64,000 bases of DNA from Amoebidium appalachense (GCA_963693365.1 CAVNZM010000001.1:16492001-16556000), one strand, 5' to 3'. Positions 1 through 15,347 are shown, counted from the first letter of the stretch. Notes: generated by a model not told the origin, from the letters alone. Program-made: numbers and translations.

Positions 1-29
1 TGGGGGGGGGGGGGGGGGGGGGGGGGGGG
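1..29. repeat. Poly-G at the window start
   Basis: Nearly pure G; a similar tract of about 38 G ends the window at 63962-63999. Dozens of others of 15-60 bases occur throughout. Confidence 0.95.
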
Positions 30-147
30 AGGCTAGGGTGTGCGTGTGTGTGCAGATGAACCAAGGATGACAAATAAGCGAAGAATCTTTTCTGTGGTGG
101 TGGAGTTGTTGGGCGCCTGCAGGGGGAGGGGGGGGGGGGGATGTTGC

Positions 148-573
148 CTCGAGTCTTTCAAAGCCATCCTTCTTGAACAGAGGCTTGCCATCCGGTCCGG
201 GCGGCACATCCTTGTAGGTGTTTTTGAACTCCACCAGCCGCGAGACCAGCGTGTATGGGTCGGGAATAACCCGCCGGATGCGCTCCATGAAGTAGCTCAG
301 GTCGCCGCCCTTGAGCTCGGTTTCAATGTCGATGCCCTTCTGCTCCAGCACCCCCTGTGAGGCAGGATGCCAATATTAATTTACTACGCACACTGCAATT
401 TGGGTTTGGTAGACTTTGATACCTGCCGTTATTGTAGGACCCCTCCCCTCCACCCCCCCCATCTTCTCCCCCAACACAAGTAAAAAATGCATGTGGCTAT
501 TTCCCCCCACAACCCTACATTATTTCTCTCTAGGCATATGAATAACCCCCACTCTCCTCCCCCCCCCCCCCCC

Positions 574-621
<48 letters not shown>

Positions 622-1654
622 TTGCCCCCCCTCTCTCTGAGGCTCAGGCTCTCTCTCTTCCCTCAGAAGTTTTGTCGAAGGTGTGCATGGTTGTGGGTGG
701 AATGGTGAGTGTGTGCTAACGAGTGTATGTGTGTGTGCGCGTCAGTCACGCATGTTGTTGTTGCCGTTTTTTTTATTTTTATTTTTTATTTTTTATTTTG
801 GGGGGGGGGGAGGGGGGGGGGGGCACCTTCACATGTCCGTAATCCTCTTCATTCCACACAAATATTGCCTCGCTGAGTGCGCGTGCGTACTCAGCCCTGC
901 GGGGGTGTGACTTGTACGTGCCGTCCGCCGTGTTTGCAATGGAGTGGAAGGCGTCATTCAGCACAGTCTGCCACACCACCTCCCCAGGCGGTGCCTGGCC
1001 CAACATGCCCTCTCTGGGAGCTGCCTCGGGTCCCCCTGGGGCTGCCTCAAGGCCCCCCGGGGCTGCCTGGGGGTCCTGGGGGGGTGCCTGTGGGCCGGCA
1101 AGGGGTTGCTGCTGCTCGGCAGGGGGAGGGGCTGGGTCAGGGACCACCGGCACCTCGGCACCTGGGTCCGGTGGGGGCTGAATGGGCCGTAGCCACTGCA
1201 GGTGCACCATCAGCTCAAAGGGCGGCGGGCCCAGCTCTCCCAGGGTCTTGCCCTTGTCGGGGCCAAAGGGCACCTGCATGGCCGGCGACAGCACCTGATC
1301 CACCCGCACCACTGCATGCTTCTTGCCCACCTTCATGCCCCCCCAGCGCTCCGGCTGCACAGCCAGCACCACCCCGGTGGCTGCTGCAGCATGTGGGCCC
1401 CGCCGGGGCACAATCTCAACCCCTTCACCGAGTGCCTTTGCATGAAGCCGCGCTGCATGTCATAGAGGGAAGCAAAAAACTCAGCCAAAAAGCCACAGCA
1501 CCAACGTTTTTCTCTTCGCTCCACAAAAATCAAATGCATATTCCTTAGCAACCCCCTTCCCCCCCCCCCCCCCCCCCCCCCCTTCTCCCTCCCCCCCCCC
1601 CCCTCTCCCAGTGCCCAGCTTGTGTGGCACTTGCACGTGTTAACAGTGCTATAG

Positions 1655-1689
<35 letters not shown>

Positions 1690-3310
1690 ACCACCACCAC
1701 CACCACCACCAATCACCCCCTCCTTTGATAGCCACCCGACACCCAGCATAACACAACTGGAACACTGGCCCATGTGGTCAGCCACCCCCCCCCCCCCCCC
1801 CCCCCCCCCTCCCTCCCCCCCTCCCCTCTCCCTCTGGGGGGCCCACAATCTTTCTATATCTGGCATAAGCACATAAGCACTGGGGCAAAAAGCAGGTGGG
1901 ATACACACCTGACAGGTTTGGCCTATCGACCACGGCCGAGTAGACCTGCAGGGACGCATATGCATCAAGGGCAGCGTAGGTGGCCTGCACCTCTGATAGC
2001 GGCTCGTGCCAGTTGGAGCATCGAACAAGTGCCGGCTTGGGCAGCTTCTTGCCTATGACCTGGGCAGTGATGTCGGCCAAGCCCCGGGCCGCAGAGGTGA
2101 TAGCTGCACGGGCATAGCAGAACCGGCCCAGCTCCAGATAGCTGGCCACAGGGGTGCCGTAGTCCTTGTTGAGGTGGGCCGAGTCCGTGCCGATCTGCTT
2201 GCCCACCTTGATGATGCTGGGGTCCCTAAGCAGCGCAATCAGCTCGTCCACCAGCCGCGCGGGCGGGCTGTGGTTGGGGCCCATGCGTGCCAAGTGGAAG
2301 ATGTACACGGCCCGTGCGGTGGCAATCTGCAGCGTGCAAACCTTGGACCGCGCCTGGCCCACCCGATAGACCCACTCGCAGTCCAGCCCCACCACGCGGT
2401 GCTGCTGCCCCTCCAGGTCGGCACGAATGGCCGCTGTAGCCACCACCGCCCCCTGGCAGTCGGTGTACACCGGCTTAGGGTAGTTGGCCGGCAGCTCCAG
2501 CCCAGGCAGACCGTCCGTCACGCTTACCAGCGCAGCCTCGTTCAGACGGACGGGGCATTTTGGCCGGGCTAGGGTTGGAAACATGCGCTCAACAAACGCC
2601 CGGTCTTGGCAGCACCGATCTGTGTAGAAGAAGGCCGGGCCCTTGCTGTTGAGCGCCGCCGTGGTGGCAGAGATGCGCTGGATCACGGGCTCAATCTCCT
2701 GGTGGCTGCAGTCCCGTGTAAATACCTGCGCCCGGATCTCTGGGGTGCCGCACTGTGTGAGAGGGCATCTCCGAGCAGCCATGCATGTTCTAGCTTCCCT
2801 TACCACATGGCCCTTCACGAGACTTCAGTGCCCACACAATCCTTTCCCCCTCCCTCCCCCCAAACCCATGTGCCCACATACTTTCCCCTCCCTCTCCCCC
2901 AAAACCCTTCCCCCTCCTTCCCCCCAAACCCATGTGCCCACATACTTTCCCCAGGCCTCCCTTTCCCCCAAAATCTTCCCCCCCCCCCTCCCCCCTAAAC
3001 CCATGTACCTACAATCCTTCCCCCTTCCTCCCCCTAAACCCTTGTGATCACAATCCTTTCCCCCTCTCTGCCTTCCCCCCAAACCCATGTGCCCACGATC
3101 CTTCCCCACTCCCCCTCCCCCCAAACCATGGGACAGCCCTCCATATGGCACCTACTGTCCCCCCCCCCCCCCCCCCCCCCCACCCCACCCCGGGCCTCTT
3201 GCCCTCTCTACCTTCAACCCCGACGGTGGTGTCTCTCCCCCCCCCCCCCCCCCCCCCCCTGCATCCCTTGCAATCACTGGCCCCTACTCCCATTCTGCTT
3301 GGCAGAAGCT

Positions 3311-3350
<40 letters not shown>

Positions 3351-3608
3351 CCCCCCCCTCCCCCCCCCCCCCCGATTCCCCGCCAAAAGAAAGCTCCACC
3401 CCAGCCCACCCCAATCTCTACCCAGCAAAAACACATACACACATATCTGGAGCTTCCTAGTTTTTGCTCGACAGGGCAAGAATTGTCCCCAAAACCCACA
3501 TACTACAAACCTCTACTCACAGTGTGCCACCTCATTAAATGTGGAGCCTAAGAGATTTAAAGGCCCTAGAGGGGGAGGGGGGGGGGGAGGGGGGGAGGGG
3601 GGGCGTGT

Positions 3609-3639
<31 letters not shown>

Positions 3640-4474
3640 GGGGGTGTGGGGGGGGGGGGGGGAGGGGGGAAGGGGGCCTGGGGGAGAGTGGGGGGAGGGG
3701 GGAGAAGAGGAGGGACCACACACCGCCAAGCTCGTTTACACAAGTCCATAGGCCTCGGTACAGAGGCTCCCCATTGATGCCGGTGAGCTTCCCAATTTGG
3801 AAGGTGTGGTCGGCCTTGAGCACGTTGTTTACGGGCTTGAGCTGCGTGTCCAGGCTCTGGTACTTTGCCGTGCGGTCGCTGAACTCAGTATACACGGCAC
3901 TCAGGTATTTGCCTGAACCCCAAGTACTGTTAGAACTCCACCACCCTCCCATCAGGACCATCCCCCCCATTCCCTCTAGTCCCTCGTGTTCATCTCACCT
4001 CTCTGTATTTTCGTAAGTCTGTATGGCTTTTCCCATCTCAAAAACGCTACACACCCATCTCCGGCCGTTTGCCCCCCCCCCCCCCCCTCCCCCCCCCCCC
4101 CCCCCCCCCCCTCCCCCCGCCCTCCCGGCGCGCGCAAACCCTCCAAGTCATTGCACCAACTTTCACCTTCTTTCCCCTTTGTGCCCCATCTGCAGTTTGT
4201 CCCCTGCACGTCCGTTTGCCCTTCCCCCCACACCCTCCTGCCACTACTATAATAACCATTAAGTACCGCCACCAAGATCCAGTCTACCACCATGTGCCCT
4301 CCCCCCCCCCCCCCCCCCCCCCCGCCTCTCCACCTCCTTTCCCCCAACACACACAGACACACATGCGCACACCCACCATCTAATTTCAGGCATAACAGTT
4401 CTCCACGATTTCCCAAGCACACTCACTGGTACATGGACCGTTATGCTTTCACCCCTCTGATGATCCCTCTGCCC

Positions 4475-4506
<32 letters not shown>

Positions 4507-4583
4507 ACCACCACCACCACCACCACCACCATGACTGATTGCCACCACCACCACCTAATCCATCACCATGTCCCCCCTCCCCC

Positions 4584-4629
<46 letters not shown>

Positions 4630-6022
4630 ACGGACCCACAAGTACACGCACACTCACAGGCGCACATCCACCACCACACATCCACCACCACCATAATAGA
4701 AACTTATTGACCACACTTCCAAAACCCATTTCCAAGTCCCCCCCCCCCCCTAAAAAAAAAAATAAAAAATAATAAAACAAAACCCTACCAAGCCAACCCA
4801 AAAAATGCCCAAGCACGTGCATACAAAACAATGGGGACCATTTACACACCCAAAATGCAGTGCACACTTGCCTGAAGGCACATGTCCAGCGTAACCATTT
4901 TTGTCACCAAACGCCGAGAACTTAGCCGCCTGCTCCTCTGGGGGAAGTTCTGTCAGGCGCTGGTCGTGGGGGCGGAAATCGTTACGCTTTTTGAGTTCAT
5001 ACTTGGTCCAATGCAGCGCCCTCGAGTAATACAGGAGCCGCTGCTCGTCGTATCGCTGCTTGTGGAGCTCCGAGAGGAGGGTGGCAAAGGCGTTTGGGCC
5101 CACACCTTTGTCTGCCAGTGCACGCAACAATGTTACCACCTTTAGGTCGAGCCCACTGCGGTGGCTAAGGTAGGCCGGAAACTGATCACGCATGAAGAGT
5201 GGAAGGCGTTTAATTGTCTGGGGGGTTTGTGCCGGCAAAGTTTTTTTTGCATGTGTCACAAAAGTACCGGGCCGTGATAATGTAGTAGCAGCTGTCAAAG
5301 TCGATAACACGCCGTCCTACGGGGTTGCTCATGAACCCATTGCGAGAAGTACGGTGTGGGTTGGGGTGGTTGTGGGGGTCCACGTAGTGATCATCGAAGG
5401 GGCACGGCACCATGAAACCGGGAGACAACCTTTCCGGAAGCCAGGCAAAACATCTGGGTTTGTAGAAAGGCGCTGGATCGCCCCCAAATTTAAAGCCTAT
5501 AATGGGAGGTGGAAGATGCCACCCCACAGGCGTCTTCTCATCTTTGAGACTCTCTTTCACTGTGTGCAGGTGCGACTTGATTGTTTCGCCCGCCGCGTCA
5601 GAAAACTCCTCTCCACCGTCATCCCCGTCCGTATTATCTTCTCCCTCTTCCTCCCCTTCATCCTCGTCTACCCGGTACGCATCTGCTGCTGCATTTAGCA
5701 AAGGTTCCTCGTCGGGTTGCACCTGTATGTCTGGTGGGTGTGGAGCAGGGGCCCGATCCATTTCTCTTGGTAACGAATGGACGCTACCTGCCTCAACTAC
5801 ACGGGCCCTTATGTCGGCGGCCTTAGATAGAGGGGGCTGTTCGGGTTGTACGTTTACGTTTAGTTCCTGCAAAACAGCTTTGTTTGCCGTCCCAAAACCT
5901 GCAAAGTTCGCTAAAGGCTGAACAAATGCAGCATCTTTTTTTTTGCGCCCAGCTCCCTCCCTAGCTCCGCCTGTTTTATGCCCAGGGCGCTGTGTTGTGC
6001 CCTTAGGGCAGCCTGGCTTCAT
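148..6022 (-). CDS. DUF6729-like / DEDDy 3'-5' exonuclease protein, partial at 3' end, one frameshift
   Basis: Exons by frame and splice phase: 6022-4872, 3912-3724, 2739-1909, 1452-827, 354 to about 148; the gene runs off the left edge. I start at the ATG at 6022-6020. Residues 18-29 (GGAREGAGRKKK) look like an AT-hook. A Cys/His-rich part follows (CFAWLPERL near 190, CDTCKK near 256), resembling DUF6729. Exon 2 carries LKADHTFQIGKL, like the Asp block of transposase-type relatives. Exon 3 holds a WRN-like exonuclease: DCEW near 565, KVGKQIGTD, and YAALDAYASLQVY near 703, so DEDDy residues are present. Exon 4 (LGELGPPPFELMV) and exon 5 (GKPLFKK) fit the C-terminal part of the same large proteins. 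The frame shifts by one base at the G run 5221-5226; with five G it would stay open and all phases agree. Intron 1 is GC-AG (CAG|GCAAGT). A nucleic-acid-processing or mobile-element role is inference. Confidence 0.75.
5221..5226 (-). other. Frameshift point in exon 1 (six-base homopolymer)
   Basis: On the coding strand the frame ending in CDTCKKNFAGT runs into a stop 17 bases later, while the frame one base on continues with RLPLFMRDQFPAYL, the expected next family segment. One base too many in this run explains it. Either a real mutation or a homopolymer miscall. Confidence 0.7.
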
Positions 6023-6430
6023 TTTAAACACTTGGGGCCTGGCCCCCTGCCCCCCTAGTGCGACTACGTTACCGCAAACATTCCCGTATTCCAGTGTGCT
6101 CGGCAATGCTGCTCATGGCCTTCCCGGACTGGTTGTGACCAGTAAAGAGCGCGCCAATTCCTGACCGCCGCCTACAGCAGTGTATGATCTGTTATCCATA
6201 TTCGGCAAAAGGGGTCTTGCCCAACCAATGGCTTGAATCCTTGTAACTTTGCTTTATCCATATAAGGTTAGCTGAACACCCCCCCCTCCAATCATACCCC
6301 CCCCTTCTCTCTAGTAGTAGCTCCTGGCATGCCGCACCCCCTCGTTTCTTTCACGTTTCACGTTTCACTTCTGAACCGAACCGGTTCTTACCTAGCCTGC
6401 CGCCTACACCTACACCTGAGCTACAACCAA
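6023..6430. promoter_or_regulatory. Short divergent intergenic region
   Basis: About 0.4 kb separates the minus-strand exonuclease gene start from the plus-strand coding-like blocks. It contains CCAAT motifs near 6218 and 6425 and GCCAAT near 6154. No clear TATA box was seen. A shared promoter is inferred from position only. Confidence 0.3.
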
Positions 6431-6458
6431 TGAACATAGTCCAAACTCTTGCAAATGA

Positions 6459-8458
<2,000 letters not shown>

Positions 8459-8459
8459 C

Positions 8460-8797
8460 TAACATGCATGTCAGACCCAGCGGCTGTGGTGTCGACAGAG
8501 TTTCCTGCCTGGTTAGACTTTTAGCGTGCATGTTCTTCTAGAATATGTAAGAATGGCTACTACGTTTAAGCCAGCCCAATATATTCGTTTAACAAAGATG
8601 CCCCCCCCCCCCCCCTTTTTCTGGGTCGAGTGGTGGTACATAGGGGTTTTTTCCTTTGGATGATGAGCTTTTTTTGCCTCGAGATGTATCGTAAGTTCTA
8701 TGAAAGTTCTAATCATAACTATACTGTAATATGCAGCTTATAATGTGTGGTCTCCCTACTTTGTGTCTTTCAGTGTGTGTGTGTGTGTGGGGGGGGT

Positions 8798-8848
<51 letters not shown>

Positions 8849-9050
8849 AGCAATCCGTTTAGTATGATTTCTTCTTGATGTGGCAGGCATGTGACACGTA
8901 ACGCTTGGCCCGACTGACTGATCAATGCCCCTGTATATCTTACCCAATGTAACGGAAACCAAACAAATATCCACTGCATGAACAAGCATAGTTCCCCCAC
9001 TGCATGTGGCACTATCATGTGGCTGAGTAAAATAACTATCTCTATGATTG
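8460..9050. other. Non-coding stretch with poly-G tract
   Basis: I see no gene. There is a GT run at about 8773-8788 followed by a G tract of about 57 bases ending near 8847. Confidence 0.6.
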
Positions 9051-9176
9051 TCAGAGCGGACGATCTCACAGGGCTCTTTGATCCCCCCCCCCCCCCAAAT
9101 CCCAACCCCACCACCACCACCACCACCCCATCCAACCCATAACACCACCCTGATATGCTGCTACCGGTACCCCTGC

Positions 9177-9225
<49 letters not shown>

Positions 9226-9794
9226 GGCCCCCTTCCCCCCCCCAAAAAAACACCAGCACTATCACTTCTAGCCCTACCGCCCGTGACACCACCATGAAAT
9301 GCCACGCCTGTCTCTCTCTGCTCCCTCCTCCCCTACGTACGAATCACGTACCTGACCCGCTCACAAGACTGGGGTGCTGCCCCGGGTTAAATTTTACGGA
9401 TGTTTGACAATGAGTGTTGTGTTAGCGATTAATAAGGGAACCTCTTGGTACATTGTACATTGGTGTGTATTGGGAGACGGTGGCTCCTTTGCGGCTAAGC
9501 GTCCTGCGCGCGTGAATTTCAAACGGCTTAGAAGCATAAAATATGGAATAAATCTCCACACACATACCCATGGCTCCACCAGAACGTGGCTCAGTAACAT
9601 GTACTGTAACATCTCATGTACGGACTATCTCACGGGCCTCTTTGATCCCCCCCCCCCCCCCCCTCCCCCCTCCACCCCCTTCCTCCCCCCCCCCCCCCCC
9701 CCCCCCCCCCCCACCAAAAAAGAATCCCCCTCCCCATAACACCAGCACTATCACTTCTACCCCTACCACTCCGAAACAGCACCATGAAATGCCA

Positions 9795-9826
<32 letters not shown>

Positions 9827-10030
9827 TAAAACACGGTGAATATGTTAGACCATTAGTGGTGTATTAGCGACTAATAATGGAACCTCTTACAGTGGTACAT
9901 TGTACATTAGTGTGTATAAGGAGACGGTGGCTCCTTTGAGGCTGTAAGTGTCCTGCGCGCGATGATTTCAAGTGGGATAAAATATGCAACTTAAATTTTC
10001 CACCGTCACATACCCACCGTCACATACCCC
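9050..10030. repeat. Diverged tandem duplication, two units
   Basis: Matching blocks: 'ctctttgatcccc' at about 9073 and 9637; 'aacaccagcactatcacttct' around 9250 and 9739; 'catgaaatgccac' at about 9291 and 9783; 'ggtacattgtacatt' at about 9446 and 9893; 'gagacggtggctcctttg' at about 9474 and 9921. Spacing differs because of C-tract length changes and a deletion. No coding potential seen. Confidence 0.8.
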
Positions 10031-10264
10031 GTAACTTCAAATGCAACAACCTGCAGCTGTACATGCTCCCCTGCAATCCCTCGGTTGTTGTTGTGGTTTG
10101 TGTGTATTTGTTTATGTGTGTGTGGGGGGGGAGGGGGGGGGGAGAGGGGGGGGGGGGGGGGATAAGATTGGGTGGCCGTGGGGCTACCCAAACTCAAAGA
10201 TGCTAGCATATTACTCTCCATTGCCCCCTGTAAGCCTTCTCTTAAATCTCTTTTGCAACTGCAG

Positions 10265-10417
10265 ATCTTAGCACATGGCATGCATTGCCCAGTGCGCAAG
10301 GCATATGAAATACCTAGAATTCCGACGTTTGCACCCCCATGCGATTGGGAACTGCCAGTGAAGTTTAGATATCATGCCTTCTCCCATTCCCCCCTCCCCC
10401 CCAAAGGAGGGCGGTAA
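10265..10417 (+). CDS. Orphan coding-like exon
   Basis: After a TGCAACTGCAG acceptor an open frame reads AYEIPRIPTFAPPCDWELPV and on to a stop at 10417. Composition is protein-like, unlike the repeats around it. No partner exon could be joined in phase; it may belong to the unresolved plus-strand gene at 6459-8458. Function unknown. Confidence 0.2.
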   Translation: MLAHGMHCPVRKAYEIPRIPTFAPPCDWELPVKFRYHAFSHSPLPPKGGR

Positions 10418-10419
10418 AA

Positions 10420-10541
10420 AACATCGGGAAATGTCACGCACACACCACACACACAGTGCCACGATTCGTGGCAAATCCGTTGTGCCCACATGCCATAGTA
10501 ATTAAAACACAAAGATTGCTAATGACATATAATATAAAACG

Positions 10542-10602
<61 letters not shown>

Positions 10603-10995
10603 CATTGCACCCACCCACACCCACATAATCAGTGCATCGATATCCACACATGCACACTGTGGCACGAGCACACCGGCACACATACCAGATATGCATACAC
10701 AAAATATAGTACACAAGTATGTCGTGGGTACTCATCACCAATCTCGATATCCTCTTCCACAGCCCCCCTCCGACATACACTCACAGCCCCCCCCCCCCCC
10801 CCCCCCCTCTCCATCCCCCCCCCCCCCCCCCCCCCCCGTTTAGCCCGTTCTGCAACCTCCCGTGCACATAGAGTCAGCAACCACGAATAAGAGACTCCAA
10901 CGAGATATTTGTGTACTATATTTTGTGTATGCATATTTATTAAGAAACTTTCTGAGGAGTCACATATAAATCGAAGGAGCGGGAGGGGGAGGTGT

Positions 10996-11030
<35 letters not shown>

Positions 11031-11980
11031 TGCTGGTGCACGTTGGGAAAGGGAGGGAGGATGGGCCAGGAGGGGGATGGGCCGGGGGTTCACGTTTGCC
11101 ACGTTGTACTGGCTTCCCCCCCCCCCCCAAGTGCATGTGCCTGCGTCCTTTTGGATGTGTACGCATGACGGGTGTTCACATGCACAAAGAAAGAGTGGCT
11201 AGTAACACATATTGTCAAAAACACACACAATCCCGTGGTGGTCAACTCGTTTGCCTCAAGGCACTGACACGGATGGACACTCTCGTGCTTGCAGCCTTAG
11301 TGGTAGGTCTTTATTATCAGGACCATGTCCTATCATGTCTACAATCCAATGTTTCTTGTTATTAAACTTTACTCTATTTACGTAAACGGTTGTTTTGTGT
11401 GCTTACGTATACAAAGGTGCTCTGGTCGTGAGTGTTATGCAGGAATATAGGAGAAGGTATGGGGAACCGCGTATACCGGTATCACCATAACATCAAGAAA
11501 CATGTCTACAATCCCATGTGACGAACGTTTAAGCAAAGCTATCCTATCCAACCCAACTGTGTTATCCCCTTGAATCCGACTGACAAACCCAGATCAATCG
11601 GTTCTAGTAGTCACAGCGTAGTGCACACAGGTGGCCAAGTGTACTGTTGGACCTGTGCCTCCCCCCCCCCCCCCCCCCCTTCTCTCGGGGATGACGGACA
11701 AGAGAAAACCCAAAGAGAAACCATGCACGAGATAGCCTTGAGAGGAGAGGACACAAACCATCTGAACAACAAGCATGCAGAACATGCAAGCCCAACTGCA
11801 TCAGTACTACAGACTGGGTGGTGCAGCAGGCCTTGAGCGCAGCAGCCGATCCGGAATGTCCTCCTTCTTGTGTTCCGCTACCCACAGCGGCTTGCCCTGT
11901 GACCATGTGACGGTCGCGCCCCCAGTCTTGGAAACTGTGAAGACGAATTCTATATCAGGCAAGACTCTCAGTAATACTCG
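10420..11980. other. Non-coding stretch with small repeats
   Basis: Contains CG/CA repeat 10541-10599, C tracts near 10789-10837, a G tract 10996-11029 and a C tract near 11661-11680. The sequence TTTTGTGTATGCATATT-like near 10920 is partly complementary to 10690-10710 (tatgcatacacaaaatatag), giving a loose inverted repeat. No gene recognised. Confidence 0.5.
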
Positions 11981-11981
11981 G

Positions 11982-11983
<2 letters not shown>

Positions 11984-12021
<38 letters not shown>

Positions 12022-12398
12022 GTCGGTAATCACTTGCAAGCAATCACCTCACCGACCGGCCATAACCTAGGGGCCTCCAACTTCTCCCTCTGTCGATAGC
12101 TGTATGTGCTACCCAAATTATCGTGTGTGGTGTGCGAGGGGAGGTGTGAATGGAGAGGGGGGATCGGGGGGGGGGGGGGGGGGGGGGGGGGATGATAAAT
12201 ATAGAATGAGAAGCGGGTGTGTGTGTGTGGAAAGGTAGAAGAGGTTACGGATTACAGGGGGGAGAGAGTGGTTGTGTGTGTTGTGTCTTCCGTGTATGTG
12301 TGTCCGGGGGGGGGGGGGGGGGGGGGGGGTTCGTAAAAGAGAGCCTGTAGATGTATCCACAGAGACAGACACAACCGATGGTGTGTGTGTGTGTGGGT

Positions 12399-12433
<35 letters not shown>

Positions 12434-12536
12434 CTGTCTGTGCATAGAAATGTGGAAAGGTTCAAGGTGGAAGAGAGAGGGGAAAAGAAGAGGGAGTTGG
12501 AGATAGCTGGGGGACGGGTGGAAAGAAGGGGAGGCT

Positions 12537-12571
<35 letters not shown>

Positions 12572-12804
12572 TCCATCATAGGGCACGTAAAGGATAGAAA
12601 GGTACAAAGATGGAAAGGTAGAACAGATTTTGTGTGCGTGCGTCCGTGTGTGAGATGTGCACGTGTGTGTGCGAGGGTATTGGGGGAGGGGAGGGGGGGG
12701 GGGGGGGGGGTCCAATTGCTTGCAAGCAATCACCTTACACCGACCGGCCATAACCTAGGGGCCTCCAACTTCTCCCTCTGTCGATAGCTGCAGTGTTGTA
12801 GCCA

Positions 12805-12836
<32 letters not shown>

Positions 12837-12937
12837 CCTGTTTGTGGCTGCTCGCAAGATCGTATGTGGTGTGCGATGGAAGGTGTGGGTAGAGAGGGGG
12901 GAGAGATGTTATGATAAATATTGAACGAGGAACGGGT

Positions 12938-12998
<61 letters not shown>

Positions 12999-13076
12999 CT
13001 GCTCGTATGTGGTGTGCGATGGAAGGTGTGGGTAGAGAGCGGGGAGAGATGTTATGATAAATATTGAACGAGGAAC

Positions 13077-13151
<75 letters not shown>

Positions 13152-13536
13152 GGGTGGGGGGGGGGGGGGGGGGGGGGAGGGGTGGTAGGAGACGTAGAGG
13201 ATAGAAAGGTGCAAAGGCATAAAGGTACGAAGGTCTAAAGTAACAAAGGTATAAAGGTATTAAGGTCTAAAGTAACAAAGGTATAAAGGTATTAAGGTGT
13301 AAAGGTACAAAGGTACTAAAGTATAAAGGTACAAAGGTGTAAAGGTAGGTATAATGGTAGGTAGAGTTGTAAAACGTTGAAAAGTAGCAAGGGAGCAGGA
13401 AAATGGCACAAGATAATATGGGGCTGTATGTCGTTTGGTGTGTCGTGTCGCATGCATTCATTTTCGCACACCGTGATTGTGCTCTTGCAGGTGGGAGGGG
13501 GGTGAGGAGGCAGAAGATAAGATAAATATCGAATGA

Positions 13537-13579
<43 letters not shown>

Positions 13580-13822
13580 TCATAGAAGACGTACAGGATA
13601 GAAAAAAGGTACAAAGGTGGAAAGGTGGAACAGATTGTGTGTGTGTGTGTGTGTGTGTGTGCCTACGTGCACGTATAAGTGTGTGAGAGTAGGGGTGGGG
13701 GGGAGGGGGGGGGGGGGGGGGGGCAAATGCCAATTGCCTGCAGGCGATTGATTACCTTACTGACCAGCCATAACCTAGGGGCCTTGCCTCTTCCTGCTGT
13801 CGATTGCTGTATGTGTCGTAGC

Positions 13823-13864
<42 letters not shown>

Positions 13865-14099
13865 TGTGTGTGTGCATGCCTGCTTGTGGCTACTCAAATT
13901 ATCGTGTGTGGTGTGCGAGGGGAGGTGTGAATGGCGAGGGGGGATCGGGGGGGATCCCGGGGAGGGGGGGGGGGGGGGGGGGGGGGAATGATAAATATAG
14001 AATGAGAAGCGGGTGTGTGTGCGTGGAAAGGTAGAAGAGGTTACGGATTCGAGGGGGGAGGGAGTGGTTGTGTGTGTTGTGTCTTCCGTGTATGTGTGT

Positions 14100-14133
<34 letters not shown>

Positions 14134-14438
14134 CGTAAAAGAGAGCCTGTAGATGTATCCACAGAGACAGACACAACCGATGGTGTGTGTGTGTGTGGGT
14201 TTGGGGGAGGGGGGGGGGGAGGGAGGGGGGGGGGAGGGGGGACTGTCTGTGCATAGAAATGTGGAAAGGTTCAAGGTGCAAGAGAGAGGGGAAAAGAAGC
14301 GGGAGTTGGAGATGGCTGGGGGAGGGGTGGAAAGGGGAGGAGGCTCGGCCAAATGCCTGCAAGCAAATACCTCACTGACCAGCCATAAGCTAGGGGTCCC
14401 GACCTGCCCCTGCTGTCAATAGCTGTATGTGTCGTAGT

Positions 14439-14487
<49 letters not shown>

Positions 14488-14617
14488 ATGCCTTTTTGTG
14501 GCTGCCCACATGATCGTGTGTGGTGTGCGAGGGGAGGTGTGGGTGGAGAGGGGGAGGGAAGGGGGAGAAGAAATGATAAATATTGAGTGAGAGGCGGGGA
14601 GGGGTGTGTATGTGTGT

Positions 14618-14680
<63 letters not shown>

Positions 14681-15287
14681 GGGGGGGGTGATTGGAGCCG
14701 GAAAGGATTGAAAGGTACAAAATGTAAAGGTATAAAGGTAGAGTTGTATACGTGGAAGGAAGTAAGGATGCATGTGCGCACACCGGGCTTGAGCCTTGGA
14801 GAGGGGGGAGGGGGATGAACGGGGAGAAGATATGGTAAATACTGATTGAATGAGAGGGGACAAAGGGGGGCAACACGTTAGGAGACGTAAAGGATAGAAA
14901 GGTACAAAGGTGGAAAGGTAGAAGAGGTTACGGATTACAGGGGGGAGGAAGGGGGGGGGGGGGGGGGGGGGGAGGGGGGGTTCGTAAAAGAGAGCCTGTA
15001 GATGTATCCACAGAGACAGACACAACCGATGGTGTGTGTGTGTGTGGGTTTGGGGGAGGGGGGGGGGGGGGAGGGGGGGGGAGGGGGGAGGCTGTCTGTG
15101 CATAGAAATGTGGACAGGTTCAAGGTGCAAGAGAGAGGGGAAAAGAAGAGGGAGTTGGAGATAGCTGGGGGAGGGGTGGAAAGGGGGGGAGGCTCGGCCA
15201 AATGCCTGCAAGCAAATACCTCACTTACCAGCCATAACCTAGGGGTCCCGACCTGCCCCTGCTGTCAATAGCTGTATGTGTCGTAGT

Positions 15288-15347
<60 letters not shown>

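Noticed and set aside
1-29. Terminal poly-G as telomere
   Set aside because: Pure G tracts are also found throughout the interior and lack a telomeric repeat unit.
877-1548. Long plus-strand frame opposite the exonuclease gene
   Set aside because: Antisense to exon 1452-827, whose minus-strand peptide fits the family; the plus frame is Pro/Gly/Ala-biased only because of GC content.
2932-3777. Proline-rich and glycine-rich frames on both strands
   Set aside because: They come from C and G tracts within an intron of the minus-strand exonuclease gene.
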